From Micromonospora halophytica (lineage in GTDB: Bacteria > Actinomycetota > Actinomycetes > Mycobacteriales > Micromonosporaceae), in contig NZ_FMDN01000005.1 of the NCBI RefSeq assembly GCF_900090245.1, forward strand, positions 124,001 to 188,000: a stretch of 64,000 nucleotides of DNA, given 5' to 3'. Positions 58,459 through 64,000 of this stretch are shown one piece after another. The translations under genes and the position numbers were made by a program. The notes below the pieces were generated by a model, which was not told where the DNA came from, made no database searches, and saw only the letters and a program-made list of their open reading frames with translations. Positions within the stretch are counted from its first letter, which is position 1. The number at the start of each line of letters is the position of its first letter.

Positions 58459-59814
58459 GTGCATGACGACGGCAGGTACGACGATCCACGGGTGAATCGC
58501 CCTGAGGGCCTTCCCTCCGGTGCGGAGCCTGTTTCACGTGAAACCGAGCAGCAGTCCTGGCCCTCGGGTGGACAGCCCGGTCCCGCCGCGCCTCCGCCGG
58601 ACTGCGATCCGGTGCCACGGCGGGACGCGCCCGCCGTGGGTGCGGCGCGGCCGTCGCCCGAGTCGTACGTGCCGCCACCGTCCGCAGCGGATGGTCGACC
58701 CTCCACCGCCGCGAGTGGCCGGGCCGCGCCGGTCCGGCGTAACGCCGGAGTGCCCTCCCGGTTCGAGCCCCCGGTCGGCGGGAACGTGCCGCCGACCGTA
58801 CCGCAGCAGCCGCATCCGGGCGTGGTGCCGGACTCGGTGTCCGTCATCATCGACACGCCGGCTGCGGTGTCCGGGGTCGTCGCTGCCGACCCGGCCGCTG
58901 CCGCGTACGTTTCACGTGAAACCCCGACGCGCGAAGAGGATGACCCACCGTTGGCTATGGAGGCGATGCGCGCCGTGCAGATCCTTAACCCGAGTGGCGA
59001 GGTGACAATGCCTCGTCCCGAGCGGACGCGGGTGATGTGCGTCGCGAACCAGAAGGGTGGCGTGGGCAAGACCACGACCACGGTCAACCTGGCGGTGGCG
59101 CTGGCCCTGCACGGCAACCGGGTCCTGGTGGTCGACCTCGACCCGCAGGGCAACGCCTCGACCGGGCTGAACGTCCCGCACCACACCGGCGTGCCGGACG
59201 TCTACGACTGCCTGATCAACACTGTGCCGCTGGAGGAGGTGGCGCAGGAGGTCGAGGGCATCCCCAACCTCTGGTGCGTGCCGGCCACCATCGACCTCGC
59301 CGGCGCGGAGATCGAACTGGTGTCGGTCGTGGCTCGGGAGTCCCGCCTGGCCCGGGCCATCGCCGCGTACCCGGGGCACTTCGACTACGTCTTCATCGAC
59401 TGCCCACCCTCGCTCGGCCTGCTGACGGTCAACGCCCTCGTGGCCGCGCAGGAGGTGCTGATCCCCATCCAGTGCGAGTACTACGCGCTCGAAGGGTTGA
59501 ACCAGCTCATCAACAACATCAACCTGGTCCGTCAGCATCTCAACCCGAAGCTGGAGGTCTCCACGATCCTGCTCACCATGTACGACCGCCGCACCCGGCT
59601 GGCCGACGCGGTGGAGCAGGACGTCCGGAACCACTTCGGCGACAAGGTGCTCCAGGCGGTCATCCCCCGCAACGTGCGCGTCTCCGAGGCGCCCAGCTAC
59701 GGCCAGTCCGTCATGACCTACGATCCCGGATCGCGGGGGGCGACGAGCTACTTCGAGGCCGCCCAGGAAATCGCCGAGCGTGGCATCAAGGAGCCGGTGA
59801 TCCGGAATGCGTAG
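58459..59814 (+). CDS. parA: Chromosome-partitioning ATPase ParA (Soj) with long N-terminal extension
   Basis: 451 residues. The ATPase begins near residue 190: deviant Walker A 'NQKGGVGKTTTTVNLAVAL' (Lys199/Lys204), 'VLVVDLDPQGNASTGL' and 'FDYVFIDCPPSLGLLTVNAL'. The first 185 residues are Pro/Ala/Arg-rich and disordered. Two perfect parS cores lie inside this part and are read as Val-Ser-Arg-Glu-Thr both times. The GTG at 58459 gives the longest product; a start at ATG near 58957 ('MEAMRAVQILNP') would drop the extension, and the sequence alone does not settle this. ParA moves ParB-parS complexes apart after origin duplication. Confidence 0.93.
   Translation: MHDDGRYDDPRVNRPEGLPSGAEPVSRETEQQSWPSGGQPGPAAPPPDCDPVPRRDAPAVGAARPSPESYVPPPSAADGRPSTAASGRAAPVRRNAGVPSRFEPPVGGNVPPTVPQQPHPGVVPDSVSVIIDTPAAVSGVVAADPAAAAYVSRETPTREEDDPPLAMEAMRAVQILNPSGEVTMPRPERTRVMCVANQKGGVGKTTTTVNLAVALALHGNRVLVVDLDPQGNASTGLNVPHHTGVPDVYDCLINTVPLEEVAQEVEGIPNLWCVPATIDLAGAEIELVSVVARESRLARAIAAYPGHFDYVFIDCPPSLGLLTVNALVAAQEVLIPIQCEYYALEGLNQLINNINLVRQHLNPKLEVSTILLTMYDRRTRLADAVEQDVRNHFGDKVLQAVIPRNVRVSEAPSYGQSVMTYDPGSRGATSYFEAAQEIAERGIKEPVIRNA
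58530..58545. promoter_or_regulatory. parS site 1, inside the parA frame
   Basis: TGTTTCACGTGAAACC; perfect 14-bp palindromic core. Confidence 0.9.
58908..58923. promoter_or_regulatory. parS site 2, inside the parA frame
   Basis: CGTTTCACGTGAAACC; perfect 14-bp core. Confidence 0.9.
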
Positions 59815-59841
59815 TGCGGACGAGTCGCTGGGAGGCGTCGC

Positions 59842-60879
59842 ATGAAGAACCGACCCCGTGGCGGTCTGGGTCGAGGACTCGGGGCGCTGATCCCGACCGG
59901 CCCGGTGGCGGGCGTGCCGGGCACTGTCGTCGCTCCGGCCGAGCCGGACGCCGGTCGTACGGCGATCGAGGCGCCCGTCGAGGCGGCCGCGGCGCCGGTG
60001 CCGGCCACCCCGCCCGCGCTGCCCGAGCCGGAGCCGCAGCCGCACCTGAGCCCGGTGCCTGGGGCCCGCTTCGCCGAGATCCCGGTCGACGCGATCGTGC
60101 CCAACCCCAAGCAGCCCCGGCAGGTCTTCGATGAGGAGGCGCTGGAGGAGCTGAAGACCTCGATCCGGGAGGTCGGCTTCCTCCAGCCCATCGTCGTCCG
60201 CGCGCTCGACGGCGAGAAGTACGAACTCGTCATGGGTGAGCGTCGGTGGCGGGCCGCCCAGGCGGTCGGCCGGGAGAACATCCCCGCGATCGTCCGGGAC
60301 ACCAAGGACGACGCGATGCTCCGGGACGCGCTCCTGGAGAACATCCACCGGGCCAACCTCAACCCGCTCGAAGAGGCCGCCGCGTACCAGCAGTTGCTGG
60401 AGGAGTTCGGTGCCACCCACGAGGAGCTGGCCCGGCGGATCGGCCGGAGCCGGCCGCAGATCTCCAACACGATCCGGCTGCTGAACCTGCCGGCCCAGGT
60501 GCAGCGGCGGGTCGCCGCCGGGGTGCTCTCCGCCGGTCACGCCCGGGCACTGCTGAGCCTGGAGGAGCCCGAGGCGCAGGAACAGCTCGCGCTGCGGATC
60601 GTGGCCGAGGGCCTCTCCGTACGCGCGACTGAGGAGATCGTGGCGCTCGCCCTCTCCGAGGGGCCGGCGAAGACCCCGGCCGCCAAGCGACGGACCAAGC
60701 CCCACGCGCCCGCGCTCACCGATCTGGCTGATCGTCTCTCCGACCGCTTCGACACCCGGGTCAAGGTGGACATCGGCCGGAGCAAGGGGAAGATCACCAT
60801 CGAGTTCGCCACGGTGGACGACCTGGAACGGATCGTCGGCCTCATCGGCGTCGGCCAGGAGGAGCCCGAGGAGGGCTGA
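59842..60879 (+). CDS. parB: Chromosome-partitioning protein ParB
   Basis: 345 residues. N-terminal '[13 protein letters not shown]' (ParA-interacting motif), a Pro/Ala linker, the CTPase/ParB domain ('[64 protein letters not shown]' and '[26 protein letters not shown]' with the GERRWRA and ENIHR motifs), the HTH ('[32 protein letters not shown]') and the C-terminal dimer domain. It binds parS, spreads as a CTP-dependent clamp and loads SMC. The ATG is 27 bases after the parA stop. Confidence 0.97.
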   Translation: MKNRPRGGLGRGLGALIPTGPVAGVPGTVVAPAEPDAGRTAIEAPVEAAAAPVPATPPALPEPEPQPHLSPVPGARFAEIPVDAIVPNPKQPRQVFDEEALEELKTSIREVGFLQPIVVRALDGEKYELVMGERRWRAAQAVGRENIPAIVRDTKDDAMLRDALLENIHRANLNPLEEAAAYQQLLEEFGATHEELARRIGRSRPQISNTIRLLNLPAQVQRRVAAGVLSAGHARALLSLEEPEAQEQLALRIVAEGLSVRATEEIVALALSEGPAKTPAAKRRTKPHAPALTDLADRLSDRFDTRVKVDIGRSKGKITIEFATVDDLERIVGLIGVGQEEPEEG

Positions 60880-60900
60880 GCGGCGATCTGACGGCATGAG

Positions 60901-60935
60901 CGGCCATGCCTCCCCCTACCCGGGAGGTGCGGCCG
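60901..60935 (+). terminator. Probable terminator after parB
   Basis: Imperfect stem: CGGCC and CCTCCC segments of the left arm pair with GGGAGG and GGCCG of the right arm, with a 3-nt internal loop. Confidence 0.5.
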
Positions 60936-61194
60936 TTGACCTGTGTGCGGCCCGCTCAGCGGGATCGGCGGGGCACTCGTCGGCTTCGTTGACGGCAAGG
61001 GCCGGCGTCGACGGCGCGCTGGAAGTTCACCGGACGGCCGGACGACGTGGCTGGTCCCGCCCACGTCGGTCGCACATCGGTTCAGGTGCCCGGCCGGCAG
61101 CTCGTGCTCGGTCGGCCTGATCTACCGCTCGTCACGGAAGTCGGTCAGTCACAGGTCCCGGCGTACCAGTTCCCGGCTCGCCTCGATCACGAAG

Positions 61195-61239
61195 AGGGCG
61201 GTGGCGGAGCAGGGCGGTGGCGGAGCAGGGCGGTGGCGG
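61195..61239. repeat. Short tandem repeat, 16-bp unit
   Basis: AGGGCGGTGGCGGAGC occurs twice in full (61195-61210, 61211-61226) and once for 13 bases (61227-61239). Confidence 0.8.
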
Positions 61240-61359
61240 TCGGGTCGGCATCGGCGGTCCGCAGACAGGGCACTCCGAGCGAGACGTGCGACATTCCGTC
61301 GTGGGTGGCTTCGAGAACGAGCCGAGACCTCGCCGCCGGGTACGGCGGAGGCGCGGCCC

Positions 61360-61375
61360 GGTTTCACGTGGAACC
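61360..61375. promoter_or_regulatory. parS-like site 3 (one core mismatch)
   Basis: GGTTTCACGTGGAACC; the core differs from consensus at one base. Confidence 0.65.
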
Positions 61376-61911
61376 AGCGTCGCGCCGCCGCCCGGCCGCA
61401 GCGCCCCGGCTGTCCGGCGGCCGACGAGGGTTGCCGACTGCGACAAGCTCTGGGAGCAGAGGCGGCAGGCTGACCGCGCAGGCCGGCGACGGCAGCACAT
61501 CGGCCGAGGGGTGACACCCGACGACCTGAGCGTGGGAGCCAGCACGCTCTGCGGTGGCCGATCCACCGGTCCGCCCGCCGGTCGTGACTCTCGCCGGCAG
61601 TCGACTGGCTCCCCGACGTCGACCGCCCCGCCGAGGGTCACGTCGACCGACCGCCGGGACGCGCGTCCCGGCGGTCGGTCGGGTCGGCGGCGGCCATCCT
61701 GGTCGCCGCTCTTGTCGGCGGACTGCGCTGCCGTGGCGGGCCGACGGGCGAGGGGGTTGCTCCAGGGGGCAACGCTGCCGCGTGGCCGTCGGCGGGGCCG
61801 GTGGGCGGCTCGGCGTGCCGGCTCAGGGCCGCAGATGTGCCGAGGCTCCGGCAACGGACAAGGCGGGGTGGGCGGTCGACTCAGCCGGACGGGGTCCGAG
61901 CCGTCGACGAG

Positions 61912-61927
61912 CGTTTCACGTGAAACG
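61912..61927. promoter_or_regulatory. parS site 4
   Basis: CGTTTCACGTGAAACG; perfect 16-bp palindrome. Confidence 0.9.
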
Positions 61928-61959
61928 GCGCCTCCGGGCAACGCTCGGAGTTGGCAGCG

Positions 61960-61975
61960 CGTTTCACGTGAAACC
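61960..61975. promoter_or_regulatory. parS site 5
   Basis: CGTTTCACGTGAAACC; perfect core, 48 bp from site 4. Confidence 0.9.
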
Positions 61976-62285
61976 ACCCCCGGCCTCGCCACACCCGTCT
62001 GAGCCCTCGACAGGGTGAGCCCTCGAACGCCGGACCTGCCCTGCATCGGATGGCAGATCCGACCGGACCGGTGTCGACCGGCCTTGGGGTCGGTGGGCCG
62101 ACCCAGGATCGCGAGGAGGGTCCGCGCCGTCGATCCGGCTGCCGCTGCGAGGGCGGCGGTGCACACGGAGGGTCGGTCGGGGCGCGGGGAAATCACGGGC
62201 CCGAACAGCAGCCGATCGACGCCCTCGATCGTTGGACGGAGGGGTCCCGCCAACCCTGTGACTGAGGTTGTGGATGAGCCGATAG

Positions 62286-62294
62286 TTATCCACA
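62286..62294 (+). promoter_or_regulatory. DnaA box near the parS cluster
   Basis: Perfect TTATCCACA, followed by TTTTCCACA at 62299-62307. Confidence 0.6.
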
Positions 62295-62316
62295 GCGGTT
62301 TTCCACAGGCGCCCGC

Positions 62317-62332
62317 CGTTTCACGTGAAACA
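62317..62332. promoter_or_regulatory. parS site 6
   Basis: CGTTTCACGTGAAACA; perfect core, 22 bp after the DnaA box at 62286. Confidence 0.9.
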
Positions 62333-62391
62333 GCGCTCAGCGCAGCGCTCTGACCTGTGGATGACGTGGAGTGGTGGTGATCTCATCAGCC

Positions 62392-62400
62392 TGTGGACAA
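62392..62400 (-). promoter_or_regulatory. DnaA box near the parS cluster
   Basis: TGTGGACAA, i.e. perfect TTGTCCACA on the minus strand; TGTGGATGA lies about 37 bases upstream. Confidence 0.55.
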
Positions 62401-62506
62401 CTGCTCTCCGGCGGCCCTCGACCGCCCTCGGTCACCGTGTCCGGCGGCGTGAGACCGCCTCATGATCGGCGTCGTTCGGAGTAGGGACAGGGGTGCTCGA
62501 CTCGGT

Positions 62507-62522
62507 TAGGGTCAGCCTCGTG
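62507..62522 (+). promoter_or_regulatory. Leaderless promoter of the HIT-like gene
   Basis: TAGGGT (62507-62512) lies 7 bases before the GTG at 62520. Confidence 0.4.
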
Positions 62523-63428
62523 CACGACACCCCTCCCGCACTTCCGGACTTCACCCAGTGGCCTTCGTTCCCCTTCGAGGGCGAGATCCGTCTCAAGCAG
62601 CTCGACGACCCGGTCCCGGTCGAGCCGCCCCGCAAGGGCGAGGCACATCGGGAATGCACCGCCTGCAACGCTCCCGACGACGCGTACATCTGGGTGGGCG
62701 AGCGATGGCGGGTGCGTGCCATGGACCGTCCCACCGGTCTGCCCATGGTGCTGATCCTGGAGTCCCGTTCCCACCTCGACCTCGGGGACCTGCCCAACCT
62801 GCTCGCCGCCGAACTCGGGGTGATGACGGTACGGCTGGAACGCGCCATCCGGTCGCTGGACGGCGTCGCCCGCGTGCACGTGAACCGTTGGGGCGACGGC
62901 TCGGCGCACCTGCACATGTGGTTCCTGGCCCGACCGTACGGACGGCTCCAGTTGCGGGGCACCTTCCTCTCCCTGTGGGACTCGATCCTCCCGCCCATCT
63001 CCGAGGCGCAGTGGCGGGAGAACCTGGCCCTGGTGGCCGCCTGGCTCGCCGAGTTCGGTGGACGCCCGCTCGCCGAACCGTCGCGCATCCAGTGGCAGGC
63101 GCCGTCCAGCCTCGCCGACCAGTCCGACGCGGCGCAGAGGTCTGCGGAGGAGGAGGCCGTGTCGGTGATCGAGGCCGAGGAGGAGATCCCGCTGCCGGCG
63201 GACGGTAAGGCCGCCGATGCGCACGACGTCGGACAGGCCGCCGACGAGGCCACCACCGGCCGCTCTGCAAGCGGCTCCGACGCAGGCAGCTACGACGCCG
63301 CCGGCAGCGGTACCGACGTGTCGGCGGCGGACCTGCGGTCGGAGACAGCGAGCGGCAGTCCCCGGACGGATGCGGCAGCGAGCGGCGACGCGAGAACGGG
63401 CGACTCCCGGGCGAGTGACGGCCGCTGA
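62520..63428 (+). CDS. HIT-like domain protein of unknown function
   Basis: 302 residues. The first 190 form a HIT-like fold: 'EAHRECTACNAPDDAYIWVGERWRVRAMDRPTGLPMVLILESRSHLDLGDLPNLLAAELGVMTVRLERAIRSLDGVARVHVNRWGDGSAHLHMWFLARPYGRLQLRGTFLSLWDSILP'. The histidine triad is incomplete: 'HLHMWFL' has the first two His but a Trp where the third belongs; a 'C-x-x-C' (CTAC) precedes the fold. The last 110 residues are acidic and disordered. Start taken at the GTG just behind a -10 box; a GTG nine codons earlier is possible. No partner genes; position near parB is common to Micromonosporaceae in my recollection. Confidence 0.65.
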   Translation: MHDTPPALPDFTQWPSFPFEGEIRLKQLDDPVPVEPPRKGEAHRECTACNAPDDAYIWVGERWRVRAMDRPTGLPMVLILESRSHLDLGDLPNLLAAELGVMTVRLERAIRSLDGVARVHVNRWGDGSAHLHMWFLARPYGRLQLRGTFLSLWDSILPPISEAQWRENLALVAAWLAEFGGRPLAEPSRIQWQAPSSLADQSDAAQRSAEEEAVSVIEAEEEIPLPADGKAADAHDVGQAADEATTGRSASGSDAGSYDAAGSGTDVSAADLRSETASGSPRTDAAASGDARTGDSRASDGR

Positions 63429-63612
63429 CGACCGGGACTCGGCAGCGGCTGCCACCGGCGATCAGCGGAGCCAGGCTCACGCCGTCGCCATCGGCGGGCA
63501 GGAGACCACCGGCACGGGAGACGACAACCGGGGCGCGGGTACGAGACGAGACGCCGCCCGATCCCGGACCGGACCCGAGCGCCCAGGGATCAGGCGGCGA
63601 GGCCCGTGCGCG

Positions 63613-64000
63613 TCAGGACCGTCGGGCGGCGGCCCGCGCCACCAGCGACCCGAGCACCCGCCCGAAGTCCAGCCCCGCCGCCTGGACGGCGAGTGGCAGC
63701 AGCGACGTCTCCGTCATGCCGGGCGAGACGTTGACCTCCAGCACGTGCGGCCGTCCGTCGGCGTCGACGATCAGGTCGACCCGGGAAAGGTCCCGCAGGC
63801 CCAGCGCGGTGTGCGCGGCGAGGGCCACCTCGGTGACCGTCTCGGCGACGGCCTTGTCCAGCCGGGCCGGGGCGTGCCAGGTGGTCCGGCCGGCGGTGTA
63901 GCGGGCGGCGTAGTCGTACACGCCGTTGCGCGGCACGATCTCCACCGGCGGCAGTGCGCGCGGCCCGTCGCCCAGGTCGACCACGGAGACCGCCACGTCC
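63613..64000 (-). CDS. D-alanine-D-alanine ligase family protein, 3' part only
   Basis: The window ends inside this gene; 129 C-terminal residues are visible. The ATP-grasp end is clear: 'VEIVPRNGVYDYAARYTAGRTTWHAPARLDKAVAETVTEVALAAHTALGLRDLSRVDLIVDADGRPHVLEVNVSPGMTETSLLPLAVQAAGLDFGRVLGSLV', with the Mg-binding 'VLEVNVSPGMTETSL' (Ddl 'ExNtxPGmT'). Ddl joins two D-alanines for peptidoglycan. The usual 'EINTLPGMT' reads 'EVNVSPGMT', so it may be a Ddl-like paralogue instead of the main enzyme. Upstream part not available. Confidence 0.85.
   Translation of the reverse strand, partial: DVAVSVVDLGDGPRALPPVEIVPRNGVYDYAARYTAGRTTWHAPARLDKAVAETVTEVALAAHTALGLRDLSRVDLIVDADGRPHVLEVNVSPGMTETSLLPLAVQAAGLDFGRVLGSLVARAAARRS

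Larger units (their letters stand above)
60880..62519. other. 1.6 kb non-coding region with a parS cluster and DnaA boxes
   Basis: No frame here has codon pattern, start and domain support; long frames on both strands overlap one another and are GC artefacts. It holds parS-like sites at 61360, 61912, 61960 and 62317, DnaA boxes at 62286 and 62392, and a 16-bp tandem repeat at 61195. Probably part of the origin-proximal centromere. Confidence 0.7.

Noticed and set aside
61132..62253. A 373-codon minus-strand frame in the parS region containing VSRET-like peptides
   Set aside because: The VSRET strings are simply translated parS palindromes; the rest is Arg/Pro/Ser-rich, with no ribosome site and overlapped by equally long plus-strand frames.

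Overview
The window is a 64 kb piece of a very GC-rich actinobacterial chromosome that carries the replication origin. Gene content and order (rpmH-rnpA-yidD-yidC-jag-rsmG-parA-parB on one side; dnaA-dnaN-gnd-recF-dciA-gyrB-gyrA-DUF3566-tRNA-Ile-tRNA-Ala on the other), frequent GTG starts, leaderless-looking promoters and XRE/DUF397 pairs all point to the Micromonosporaceae, most likely Micromonospora or a close relative. This assignment is inference from gene content; no alignment was run.

Layout. 1-10.9 kb: a YceI protein diverging from a MarR regulator, an HTH/NB-ARC/TPR regulator, and a leucine/branched-acyl-CoA catabolic cluster on the minus strand (TetR regulator, biotin carboxylase, HMG-CoA lyase, carboxyltransferase, acyl-CoA dehydrogenase). 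11-16.8 kb: a VanZ-like membrane protein, two tandem secreted subtilases (the second with altered active-site surroundings), a two-domain rhodanese, a barrel-less amidohydrolase-like protein and an SGNH hydrolase. 16.9-19 kb: an XRE-DUF5753/DUF397 module with a decayed second copy. 19-28.6 kb: an MBL-fold hydrolase diverging from a CGNR regulator, a TolB-like protein, proS, a CBS protein, sufE, a FrnE-type DsbA, an NAD-dependent epimerase and an MFS exporter behind a MerR-type promoter. 28.6-35.8 kb: a CtpI-like double-length P-type ATPase, a second CBS protein, Sua5 and a DUF3592 protein. 35.9-38.9 kb: a lower-GC accessory patch next to tRNA-Ala with a SigE-family sigma factor, a signal-peptidase-like protein lacking both catalytic residues, an excisionase, a broken integrase and a truncated SUKH-like tail, bounded by a 23-bp near-identical direct repeat.

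39-64 kb is the conserved origin region. Minus strand: DLW-39, tRNA-Ile, DUF3566, gyrA (interrupted by a 420-residue intein at the catalytic tyrosine), gyrB, dciA, recF, gnd, dnaN. The dnaN-dnaA gap (about 51.6-52.1 kb) holds some twenty DnaA-box-like 9-mers beside an AT-rich stretch and is oriC. Plus strand: the rpmH-to-parB series, then a 1.6 kb non-coding stretch carrying four parS-like sites, a HIT-like protein and the 3' part of a D-Ala-D-Ala ligase. Two further parS sites lie inside the parA reading frame. Together these genes start replication (DnaA, DnaN, DciA), relieve supercoiling (GyrAB), repair gaps (RecF), segregate origins (ParAB-parS) and insert membrane proteins (YidC/YidD).

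Several intergenic gaps carry REP/MITE-like inverted repeats, including two members of one family sharing the GATCGACTCC end and one element with perfect 24-bp arms. The most interesting points are the catalytically substituted signal-peptidase partner of a sigma factor, the full-length gyrase intein, the oxyanion-deficient protease paralogue, the degenerate ATPase half inside the P-type ATPase, and DnaA-box and parS motifs outside their usual places.
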